Assembly (NCBI GenBank): GCA_023333565.1
Contig: JAJKFH010000205.1
Span: 1 to 64,000, forward strand
Direction: 5' to 3'
Length of the DNA stretch: 64,000 nt
Source of the DNA: Puffinus mauretanicus
Lineage: Eukaryota > Chordata > Aves > Procellariiformes > Procellariidae
In this document: one piece after another, positions 11,601 to 23,200 of the stretch
Layout of the letters: each line of letters begins with the position of its first letter
Position numbering within the stretch: position 1 is the stretch's first letter
Notes under the pieces: model-generated
Seen by the model: only the letters and a program-made list of their open reading frames with translations
What the model was told of the DNA's origin: nothing
Databases searched by the model: none
Program-made: the position numbers and the translations under genes

Positions 11601-12942
11601 GCAGCTCCAGCCTTGCCCTGTGGAGCAGGCGCCTGGACTTTGCGGCTGTTGCCACTCCCGGGGAGCCCAGCATGGGTGTCCTCCGCTGCTCAGCCAACAG
11701 GGACTTCATTACCAGAAAGGGTGAAGAGGAAATTAAAAAGCCTCCATCTGACCAGCTCTGGCACTTTAGCAGAGGAACATATTTTTCTATCAGCTCAGCG
11801 TTGCGGCTCATGGACCCTTCCACACCAGCCAGCCTTCACCTCCCACCCGGTGCCCATCACCCTCCCCAGGCTGTCCCTGCTCTTCTGCACCACGATTCCC
11901 ACCCTGGTCCCCCCCGCCAAGGAGCAGCTCTGTGCTCTGACCAGCACCAAGCAGCAGCAACTCCCAGCAGAGATGCATCTGGGTGCCTTTTCTCCTCCAT
12001 AAAAACTGGATGAGCTCCCTGAAACAGATGCTTCGAGGCTGGGGAGGACCACAGGGATCACCGAGTCCAGTTGGCTGCGTCGTGTTACCTTGATGTGGTT
12101 CCCCTGCCAGGGGAGCGTGGGCCACCAGCCGTGTGAGCAGGGAGAGGGGGCCTGGGCTCCCACCCCTCGCCTACCCCCGCGGGCTGGCGGGCTGCTGGGT
12201 GCTCACAGCACCAGAACCTGCTCTTGCTGCTCTGGGCTTTGCTGATTTGGAGTTAGGCTGCAGCCGCTGAGACACTTCTCCAGCTGAGGAGCAACCTCCA
12301 GCTGCCTTCGGGCATCCTGCAAAACCTGCTCTTAGGCAAAAAAAACCTCTTTTGTTTTTTTCCCCAGCCCAAGGAAGGAGTCTCAGGCTAGCCCTCGGCA
12401 CTTCGCGATGGGCCAGGGGAGCCCTCGCCCCACAGGAGCGCCCTGCCTGAGCCCCCTCCCCATCTCACAAGAGGGAGAAAAAGGGCTGCAGCAACCAAAG
12501 AGAAGAGAAGCCAAGGGCCAGGCTCACCCCTTCCCGGGCCAGCGGAGAGAGCAGCTGAACAGCAACAGCTTCCTCCGGCCCAGGGGGAGCTGGGACTGGC
12601 CATAACAAAACCAGGACAAGGAAGAAGTCTGACCTTCCAGAAAATGGTGCTATGTTTGGACTATTCCTGACTAGTCACTTGAAGATAGGGACAGTTTGTA
12701 TTTCAGTTCTCAGCTATTCATGTTTAAAAAGTGAAAGGAACTCTGTATAAAATAGGGCATTCTTTTTTTTGCTTGCAGAGAGGGAAGGAGTCGTTGCCCA
12801 TGTGGTTGTCCTTGCATGGGCAGCTTTCTGAGGCAGTTGATAAATGATCCTGTTAAAAGGCTGTGTTTTATTGTTTTTAAAACCTTGTGCATTTGTTCAG
12901 ATTTTAAGTGCAAAAAAAAGTGTTTGTACTGGAAAGGAAAAA

Positions 12943-12948
12943 AATAAA
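12943..12948 (+). terminator. distal poly(A) signal, EMILIN3
   Basis: Canonical AATAAA in A-rich sequence, followed by a GT/T-rich stretch. If used, the EMILIN3 3' UTR is about 2.7 kb and ends about 175 bp from the distal poly(A) signal of the convergent lipin gene. Confidence 0.45.
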
Positions 12949-13122
12949 GTATTTCTTGCTGAGGTTTCCAGGATCAAAATTACTTGCGTGGCTTTCAGAA
13001 AAGCAGAGCTAGAGCCTAAGCTCAGGGGCACTAGGAGATGATTTACACTGGCACACGGCGGTCAGGGAAGGAGAAGCTGGATGCCAGACTGGAGGAAGGA
13101 GCCCAGCAGCGCTCCTGCCTGC

Positions 13123-13128
13123 TTTATT
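13123..13128 (-). terminator. distal poly(A) signal, LPIN3
   Basis: TTTATT on the + strand, so AATAAA on the lipin strand, about 1 kb past the lipin stop codon. Confidence 0.45.
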
Positions 13129-14136
13129 TTATGTAGTTACAGCCGACAGCTCCCAGAGCCGGGGCACCAGCCTGGCTGAACACACAGCAGTGCTGGCAGC
13201 CGGGTTTCAGAGAAGTCCCCCACGCAGCACGGGGACAGGCTGGTTGAGCCCCAGCCCCTCACCCCTGAGCTTTCCTTGGATGCTCCAACACAGGGGCACA
13301 GGAATAAGCTCCTGCCCCGGCACAAGATTGTGGCAGGCTGCCGGCACGGGAGAGATTCACCCCCATGCACACACACATAAAGCCAGGGTTTGCTTCCAGT
13401 ATCAAATCAATTTTGCAACATTACCTGAAGGTAGTAGGCAAAAAAAAAAGAAGTTAAAATAAAAAAGAGTCTGCAGCTGCTCCACAGGCCGAAGAAGCTG
13501 TAGGTCCTGCCCCCATCTCCACCAAGACCCGAGCCCCTTGGCAGGGCACTTCAGCAGGATAAACCCAACCCTGTTTGTGGAAGGACACGGAGCCTGGCTC
13601 CCACTTCCATGCACAGGGCTACAGCAGAGAGACAGCCTAGATTAAGGCACTATTTATTAATTATTGCTATTAGTGAAGAACACTCAAAACCCCAATAGCT
13701 TCCATCCACCTTAACGAGTTGTTAAGCCACAGGACAGCTTCACTCCAGCAGCTACCAAACTGCAGGTAGCTGGACTGTCTGGGAACACTGGTCATACTGG
13801 AGGTAGCAATAGTATGCCACAGGCTTATTAATAAATAAGATAGTGACCCACCACCACCACCTTTAAAAAAGAGCCAGGCTTTAAAGATGTTAAGAACATT
13901 AAGAGACCCAGCTTACAGGAATTTGAGTTTAGCAAATGGAGTTTTTGTAGAGTCGGAGCTCCCTCTTACCCCCTTTGGCCCCCTGAGAAGGGGTGTTTCT
14001 AGTGCAGAACATGACCCGTATTAGAAGTGCAAAATGCCTGAGCAGCAACCAGGGAGGAGGAGACGCATCTGGAGCATCCAGTCCTGGCAGAGGACACACA
14101 GGAGAGCCCTGGGTCAGGTCTCCACAGATAATGGGG
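13129..14136 (-). other. LPIN3 3' untranslated region
   Basis: From the lipin stop at 14137 toward lower coordinates. No open frame of interest and no interspersed repeat recognised. Includes a short A-run at 13441-13449 and a (CCA)n patch near 13849. Confidence 0.55.
13653..13658 (-). terminator. proximal poly(A) signal, LPIN3
   Basis: AATAAA on the lipin strand inside an AT-rich patch, about 480 bases past the stop. Either this or the site at 13123 could end the message. Confidence 0.5.
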
Positions 14137-14281
14137 TCAGGAGAAGGCATCCAAGTCAACAGCAGGCAGTGGAGGTCTCCAGTAGGCAAAGTGGCTGTAC
14201 TCTGGGCATGCCAGAGCAACGCTCCCACTCTGTCCCAGGGGAGGGAAGATGAGCTCCACCAGCTCTGAGAGCCGTTCATAC
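14137..14281 (-). CDS. LPIN3: LPIN3 coding exon 19 and stop
   Basis: About residues 840-887, ending LDAFS and TGA at 14139-14137. Contains [15 protein letters not shown] and FAYWRPPLP; the tryptophan is part of a C-terminal motif important for membrane association in lipins. Acceptor CCCCCATAG. Confidence 0.96.
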
Positions 14282-17200
14282 CTATGGGGGTAAGAAAGAA
14301 GTTGCATTGGGGTCATCGAGGTTTTGTTTGCTTTTCTACCCCCCGAGATGCTTCTCTGGGTTAAAGCCAGGTTAGCCCAAAGGTGCGGAGGAACAAGCAC
14401 ATCGCTTACGTTGACTTGTGGTTCTTTGTGAGCTCCTGGATCAGCTCTCCCTTGGGGTTGACCGTGAATATGCGGCTCTCTGGCAGGCCCACTTGCTTGT
14501 AAGCGTAGACGTCCTGCCCAAGGAAGGCCAGCAAGGCTTGAGAGCTGCAGGAAGGCACCACCACCACCGTCCCAGCCTGAGCCCTCCCCCCCCGCCCAGG
14601 AGACCCACTCACATTGGCTCTGTTCCCAAAGGCCGCATAGAAGGGCAGCTTCATGGCAAACAGTTTTTGGATGTCCATCAAGCAGGCAATCTTGAACACC
14701 TCTGGCTTCTTCTCAATCACCTCCCTGCAGCACAAGACACGTGCACAGAGCAGAGGTCAGAGTGGCATCAGCTGGCCAGGACTGTGGGCAGCCAGGCTGT
14801 CCGGGGCTCAAAGAAGCAATTTGAAGGGCAAGAGAGGTTTTGTGCATCAGGAGCTTCACCATGAAGCTCCGGGGAGGGCAGGCAGTTCCCCTGCTGCCTC
14901 CCACGAAAGGCATCCTGCACCAAGGAGGCCAGAAGCAGTTTAAGGCTGCGACATCCCTCAGCGTCGAGCTGGGGAAGGGGGGTGGCATCCCCAGGGATGT
15001 GGGAGGTGCAGGGTTGGGGAGGGGGAGAGGACACAGTACCTGTGGAAGGCAGAGAAGAGGCTGCTGGGGGCGAGCAGGATGGGGCCCTTGGGGAGGGCAC
15101 AGCCTTGCTCATTGACCCATTTGAGGTAGCCCTTGGTGATGTGCGCCATGCCGATGGCTCTGGCTGAGCAGTAGAGGAACTTGTAGCCGTTCCTGGAGAG
15201 AGCACAGGGAACCCCTCTGAGCTGTGCCCGGGACGAGGCATCCTGCTCCTCCGAAGAGGAGGCAGCTGAGTACCTGGCCTAAGCCCAAACCTGTTATCCC
15301 TTCAGCAAGCAAGGTGACTCACTTATCCAGGGACCCAGGGACCCCTACCACCCTCCAGGCCCTTCCCAGCAGCTGAACACCCATCCTGGCTACAAAGCAC
15401 CCTTTGCTGCTTGGTACCCCAGCACCCGGACGGGACCCCCAGGCCAGCACCTTTATCACACCCGGCTGCGTGCGGACACAGCCCCTGCAGACCCTCAAGC
15501 AGCCATCACGGCTGGATGGGCCCCTCGGGCGGGGGGGGACGGTGGTCTTGCGGGATCGGAGGTGGTAGCCGAGGTGCCAGCGAGGGCAGCCCCAGCCCCG
15601 CAGCAGCGCGCCCGCAGCCCCCCAGCGCCCCGGGGAGCGGGAGCCCCGTGTGTCCCCCGAGGCGGGGACGAGCCATCCGCGGGCCCACAGTGCCTCTTAG
15701 TGGCCACGGGTGCCAGGGATGGAGCTGAAGGCCGGGCTCGGCGGGGACCCGCTGCCAGCCTCCGCCGGGTGCGGGGACAGCATCGCACCTCGGGGCGGTC
15801 CCCTGGGGTACGGGAAGCTGGGTGCCCAGAGAGGCATCTGCCACCCAGATGCTGGTGGACCCCCCGTGCCGCTGCTGCGCAGCAACCCAAAGGCATCCGG
15901 CTGTGCCTGTGGCCTCTCAGGTGTGGTCTTGCGCGATCTCAACTCCTTCAGTGCTCAGCTACATCTCCCCAGCCTCCACCAATGCACTCCCCTCCCAGGG
16001 AAGGCAACGCAAGCATCTGCCCCCAGCGCCCAGGGAAGCCCCCTGCTTTCACCCCCAACGTCATCCAGAGAGCACAGCAAGCATCAGCCATCACTGACAG
16101 CAGAAAAATAGGCTGTTTTGGCCAGCGTCAGCGATTAAGGAGCCCTGACTGACTCCCACTCAGCCTCTCCTCCATCATCCTCCCACTTCCCCTTGGCCTC
16201 AGTTGATCCAATACCTACAGGTGGATTTTGTGGAAGAGCTTAGCAATCCCGTGGTGGGTCCAGTCTTTTCCCAGATGCGGCAAGATGTGCCCAAGAGCAT
16301 CCGACCTAGAAGGAAAGGAGACCAGGTTAGGAAGATCCAACCTGGTGGGTATCTGGAAGGCGATGGGGTTTGTGGTCCCTCCTGGCTGCTTATGCAAGCC
16401 TTGAAAGGACACTTCCCCTCACGGGGGAGCAGCGATGTGGGGTGGGAGAAGGCTCTTTACTTGGTGATGGTGCCATCAATGTCCGAGATCACCACCTTGT
16501 CGTCCCAGTTCCACAGGTAGATGGTGGCCTCGCAGCGGCACGTGCCCTGGTACTGAGTCGTCACGCTGAACGCCACCTCATTGGGGCCGTCCTGCAGTTT
16601 CAGCCTCCCCTGTGGCAGAGGGGGAAACAAGTGTGGTACACCAGCACCGATTCACACCGGTCCAAGGCTTGCCAGAGGCCAGACTGCCACCTGGCCAGAC
16701 CAGGGACCCCAAGCCTCTACAGGGTGGCCACCCAGGGCAAAATACTTGGATGCCCTATAAAAACATGAGGTCAGGAGCAGAGAAATCCCTGTTTAAGGAT
16801 TGTCTCACCCCTACACACACAAGCAGGCATGAAGGAGAAGGAGTAAAGTACATACAATTTGGTCAGAGGAGAGCCGCAGGGATTTCTTGTAGGTTGGCTG
16901 AGATTTCTGTGCAGGGGCATCCACTGCTAACATGTCCCCGGGGTGCAGGGGCTCATCGTCACTGGATGACACCTCCTCCTCCTGCCTACACAAGATAGGC
17001 AAGAGCACGTTGGCTTTACTCTGCAGATCACAGCTTTCCCCGTGAGCACCAGGCGAGATCTGGAGGGGACCCAGGACAACCCACCCAGCAGGAAGCAGCC
17101 ATGGGGGAGCTTGGCTGGACTGGGGTCAGCCAGAGCCTTAACAGAGCTTTCTGCCCTCACACATTAGGTAGACTTGGGAATAACCGGTCATTTAGGATGA

Positions 17201-20200
17201 GAAGAGATCAAAAGCACACATAGACTCCTAAAGGCAACCTGGGAGGGAGGCACTCACCTCTGCTGAGCAGAGTCATGCTGCAGCGTCCCCACGTTGGCTT
17301 TGCCTGGCCTCGACTGCTGCAGGCAGAGAGTGGCGTCATTAGCACCTCGGTGCCAAGGGGAGGAGCTGCTTTGCTTTATTGCTCCTTGGAGCAGCGATAC
17401 CAGAAAAGAGGTGGCAATGCAACCCCCTGCCTTCATGATGACTTTGCCCCATGGAAGAGCAACCACAACCTTGTTGCTGTGGTGGGGCAGGGAGACCAGC
17501 AAGCACACGTGGTGCCTGGGCTGTGGCATGAGGGGCACAAGGTCCACTTTACTGCATTGCCAGTTGTTGGTAGTTGATTAAAGCTGCTCAGGCATTAACA
17601 GACCTGAGGAGACAGCAACAGCCTTCAGAAATCAACTTACCACCAGGTCCCTCTGGCCACTCTTGTACTCAGCCTCAGGCCATCCCCAGGACCCTGCTGC
17701 TCTCCTACCCCCACCCCTGCCAGTCACCAGAATGACTCCTGTGCCCTGGGGACATGGTTGTCACAGCCACCACTGCAAATACCTCCTCTGCTGGGAATTC
17801 TCTCCTCCTCCAGGAGAACCACCACCTGCTGCCTTTCTTGGGCATCTTCTCCTTCACCAGTTGGTCGATGGTGCTCTGTGAACATGGCAGAGCATGGGAT
17901 AAAGTCAGTCCTCAGCCCAGGGAGGCTCAGCTGCCAACAGGCTAAGGAGACCCTTGTCCAGGCAGGGTTTCCTTTGCAAAATTATTCATAGGATAAGATG
18001 TGTGACTCCTGCCACATTGTGAGCTGAGATGGTTTTGGGGTGAAGGGTACAATGACTTGTTCTCTTCAGGCAGCTTGGAAAAAAATAAAAAGAGATTTGG
18101 ATGCCTTATTCCATACAATCCCAGCCAGGTCTACCAGAGTGGGCTCATGCAGCCCCAAATCCTCCAGACTGCCAGGGCCCCTTGCACAGATACAACCATC
18201 AGAATAGGAGATTTTTGACAAGGAAATCTCTGCTCTCCAGGCATCAGCGGTACCCAGGTACCTAAAAGCCACCTCGAGGTTCCTCTGGGGGAAAGGACAG
18301 ACCTCAGGGTTTGTGGGCTGGAGTGATGTTCAGCTCTGCCTCAGACTGCCTGCAAAGCCCCAGATGGGCAGCTTGGCCTCTCACAGCCCCACTGCACTCT
18401 TCAAGCCCTGCTGAGAAGCATGGCCAGTAAACGTGTTGTGCCACTGACCTCAGGAATGTTCCTCTGGAAAGCCTGCAGGGACAGGACCATGGGAGCAGCC
18501 ACTGCCCAGTTGTAATACCTGGAAGAAGCAAGAGGGATGGGAACGTCACCACTCCTGCAGCGAGGGCGGTTTCCAGGTCACCATCCTGCAGCATGGCCAG
18601 AAGGTCCCCTCCCATAACTACTGAGGTATAATCATTGTCTGGGATGGAGTCACACTCCTACGGGAATGTTTCTGCAGGGACAAAGGGGCCATACTGGTCA
18701 TCTTGGGATGAAGCAGCAGGAAGAGCAGGCCACTCACTTCTTGTTGATCAGTATCACCAGGTTCGGGTCATCGAGGAGTCCTGGATTCTCAGCAAACTGC
18801 TGGTAGGAGACCACGTGCTCCATGAACTTCTCTGGTGGGACAGAGGCTGTGTCATGCCACTGGTGTATATAATGGATTTCAGGAGAGCAGATTCTCCCTC
18901 CCCTTCCACCTACCACGGGAGATCTGCCTGCTGCCCCCGAGGCCTCCGCACAGCGACAGGGCAATTGTGGGCATCAGATCAGAGTCGGAATCCGTGGGGC
19001 TGTCGGCGGGCAAGTCGGATGGCAGCTGGACACACAGAGGGTTGCTGGGGTCTGCCACAGGCTTTGAACTCTGCTCCGTGTCACTACCAGCAAGAGAAGA
19101 AACAGTGGCAACATCAGGCAATAGCTCTACACACACCTCCAGCCTTTGCTGTAAGGGAATTGCTCAAGAAGGTCTGAGCTTGGCCAGCTGGGGCAACCCA
19201 TACCTCCTGGGGAAATAGAGAGCCACCTGCTCCTCATCCAGGTTGGAGAGGTCTTCCAGGTAAACATCACTGGGACCCAAGTGAGGACTTCTTTTGATGG
19301 ATCCTCAATGCACAGACAGAAGGGAGAGAGCTTAGCTGAATCACCTTTCCAACCTCTCAGCGTCTATCGAGAAAGCTAACAGCATCTTCCTCTATCAAAT
19401 TCATATCTCATGTAAAGAGGGCATCTCTTTTCCTCTTGAAAAGCTGCCTTAAATCAACAGCAACAGAAATACCTCAAGACACCTGCACTGGCATGAGACC
19501 ACTTGCCAAGAGGACACAAAGGACAGGCCAAAGTCCTGCCTATGTTCTGCTATGACAATCTGAAGGTGCCATTTGAAGTTAGCACCGTGCAAGATAACAC
19601 TTTGTGGTCTCCCTCTTTGTACAATGAGGAATCCCAAGCGTCTCTTCTTCAGGGAGGCAATTTTGATCCGAATTTATGCTGGCTGGAAGAGTAAGGTTGG
19701 TTAGGACAGGGAACAACATAAAAGTCCTTAAATACCCTGTCAAGGGAGACATACGCATGCTTCGCTCCATGCGATTTTCCACCTGACTTGGCATGCTCGG
19801 GATGAAGACACAAGGCAGGTTAGGTGCTGCCAGACACTTCAAGTTAAGGTATGGTCTACACTGCTGAGAAATCTTCTAAGCATGCAAAAGCAGAGACATC
19901 CAAGGATGGACTTCAGGAAACATAAGGCAAGAAAGCCTTCCTGGGGAGCTGGGTGGTCTCTGAAAGGAGGAAAGCTGAGGAACGTCTCTTCAAAGCAAAG
20001 AAGCTGGTGGCACATGGAGAGGGCAAAGCAAATATGTCACACCTTGAATACCCAGGGCAGTCATGAAGGAATTGCACTGAATAAACAACCCAGCCCGCCC
20101 ATCCAGGTCGGATACATCTGCAGGCTCAAACACCTCTTCCAGCGGCACCCACTCACCTTGTCTCCTCTGGCTTTCCAGCTGGGGCTCGGGGGCCTCCAAG

Positions 20201-23200
20201 CCCACCTGCCTCGGAGCAGCGGCTCCCTCAAAGGGCTCCACATCTGGCTGAACCTCTGGCACAACACTCCCGCCTCCCTCCTGTTTCTCTTGTGTGGCTG
20301 AGGAGGCCTCCAACAAGCTCTCTGCCCCCACAGCGCTGGGGATGTCCTTCAGCCTGGGGAGGCCGTTCCCATCCCAGGGTGTGGGTATTGGCTCAACCAC
20401 AGACACAGCGGAGGAACAAGGTGCACCCTCATGTCCCACTGGGCTTGGACCTCCTCCCAGACCTTCAGAGGTGGCAACAAGATGGGTTGCCTCATCCACT
20501 GGGACCAGTGTCGCAGAGACAGTAGTTATTGCAGTAGCGAAGGTCTTTGTGGACTTGGCTGGTTCAACTCGTTCTGATTTATTCACCTCAAGGAAAGCAG
20601 AAGAACAGGTTTGAGGACAGGAGGTTGCCCAAAGCATCAGGCAGAAGAGGACAACTCCTCTGAAGCTCCCTGGTCACAGCCTCCACTTTCTGCAGGACTC
20701 TCAAACACCCCCTTCCCACCAGCTGCTAGAGAAGAGCAAGAGCAGGGACTCACCTGAGGGAGCCTTCCCCAGGTCCACTGCACATGGGATTCAGTCCCTA
20801 GAACAAAACTCTCCTGCGGTCTGATCTCCAGCTCAGAGTCACTTTTGGGAGAAGATGATGGCTCAGGGTGGGGCTACAAGAAGAGAAAGGAATCTTGGAC
20901 CTCATCTACCCTACAGCCCCATGCTTTCCTATCACTGCAAGGACATTTAGGGTGAAGAACCCTCTAAGGTTGGTTTCCCATAGACTCAGTTCTGCCCCAT
21001 AAGACTGTCACTTACAAATGAGCAAGACCTATGGGAAGCTGAGGCCCAAGGAAGCAAAGTGCGATGCCACCGGTTGTCCAGAAGCAGCTCAGCAGCAGCG
21101 GCAGGACAGCCCTGCACACACAGGCTTCTTGCATCTGTGACCATGGCCAGAAGTGTCCCTCACTGGCTCCGAGCTTTCCTCCAGCCACACCATATCAGGC
21201 CAGGAAAACCCTCCTGCCCTGACACCCCCAAATCCCTTTTCCTTACCACCTTCCCAGCCACGAGGCACGTCCCCTGCTCTCACCAAGGCTGAGCAGACCA
21301 CCTTGGCTCTGCCCGTTACCTGTCCGCAGAGGCCAGCTCCCCATCAGAGTAAGGGTGCATCTCTGGGGACTGCAACGACCCGGTTTCTCCTTCAGGGAGA
21401 TCAGCGAAGGAGAAATACACTGAATCCCTGCAAAGGAGGAAGGAGGTCCGTTATGCCACTCTCAGGCACCAGCCTCCTCACCCGGAAAGCTGGCAATACC
21501 CAGCTTCACCATTTCCACTGGCTTTCTACTCCACAGGAGGCTGGGGTCCAACCCGAAACACCGTCCCCATGTTTCAGTACTGCTAGGCATCACCAAGCAA
21601 ACCCACAGGCTCAACCCACCACATCACCCTGCCAGACCAAGCCACTCACCTGGGGGCTGGCAGCTTGCACGGCTCCTCCACGGACATCTCGCTTTTGGTC
21701 TCCTCGCAGCCTTCTAACTCGGAGTCCGACACCTCCTTCCGCTTGGGCTTCCTCCTGCGTCGCCTCCTCTTGCGCAGGGTCACGTCAGCGCTGGAGGCCT
21801 CCTGCCCACGAGAGGGCTGAGCGGCATCCTCCGGGCTCTCCTCGGTGGGGATGGGGGACGTGCAGAGGCGGGAGGGGATGCTGCCCTGCAACAGGGATGG
21901 AAGAGCCCGTCAGCTCCAGCGCCCTCTTCTCCAGCCTGGCAGCTCATGGCTCTTGTCTATGCAACGTACGCCACCAGCACAACCAACACTCAGCTTGCGG
22001 GTGGTTTTGTGGCTAGGCCCAAAAGGAAAGGTTTTGTACATGCAACGTGTGAGTAAAAAAACAGAAAACAAAAAAAATCCAAAAAACAAACCCAGGGTTA
22101 TCCAGCCACAAGCTCAAGGCATCTTTAACGTGGGCAAGGAGAGGCAGGCAGGAGATGGCACCACGAGACCAGAATTACAAAGGTTGCAAATGGGTTTCGG
22201 CTCTAGAGCCCTCTCCCTGCTCTCAAACCCAGCTCAAGCGAGCAGCAACCACAAGTCAGCCTGGGAGAGGGCTGCCAAGATTTCTGGAAGCCACAACTTG
22301 TCTCATCCCGCTTCCCAGTAGAGCGGGCAGCCTGCCACAGCATCTGGCTCACTCTCATCCCTGTCACAAGATCCCCCAAGAGGCCAAGCTCCAAGATATC
22401 TGCCTGGCTGGCCAGCAGCCATGCCCAGGGAGGGAGGACAGTCTGGGATGCAGATATTTGGTCTAATTCTCCCTCAGGGTGCTCCACTACCCAGATCCTC
22501 CACACTGGTTACAAGGTCCTTTCAGTAGGAACCTTTCCGGACACACAAAACATCAGAGGGAATAATGGAATCACCCTGGAGAAGAAGAGCAGTCCAAGCC
22601 TGGTCTTTCCACCTCAAGCCTGCACTTCCAGGTGGTCACAGCAGGACACAGACCAGCAGCACCTCTTCATCACCAACCTCCTTTTCCTCCAACTCCTGGA
22701 CGAAGAAGGCTTCTCCATTGTCACCCAGCTTCATGTGCAGGTCCACAGGCTCCCCATTGATTTCAATGTCAACCTGGCAAGGGGCAGAAGAAGCCTGTCC
22801 ACCTGAACCCGCTCACCCATCAGTGTACAGGAAGGCACTTCCCCAGGGAGGGGATGGGTTGGGGTTGCTCGCAGGGCTGACAGCCACCCAGCCTTTGAGG
22901 CAAGGGGCCTCTCCCAATTTTCCTGGGAAGCACAGTCCTCCCTGGAAGAGGATGGGTTCCATTTGGGGCTTCCCCTCCAAAATTTGGCAAGCACCCCTTT
23001 CAGCAGGGCTCCCATTCCCCTCAAAGTTCCATAGAGGTTATGGAAGATCCCAGAGGTTATGGAAGATCCTAAGTCTGGAGACACCAGGGAGGAGGCATAA
23101 TCCCAGGGCAGGCACCACTTACCACCTTCTCCTTGGAGCGCAGCACACCCAGCTTCCCAAAGCGCACGTGAAATGGGGAGCACTGGAAGGAGTTATCGGG

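Larger units (their letters stand above)
10210..12970 (+). other. EMILIN3 3' untranslated and downstream region
   Basis: Follows the stop at 10209. It contains a duplicated ATTAAAAGCTG word at 10328-10350, a long T-run at 10364-10392, a first AATAAA at 10620, an AT microsatellite near 10917-10945, a MIR-like fragment near 11521-11600, and a second AATAAA at 12943. No coding sequence recognised. Confidence 0.6.

Noticed and set aside
21153..22016. 287-residue + strand open frame
   Set aside because: It is the antisense of two lipin exons and their introns; no family features.
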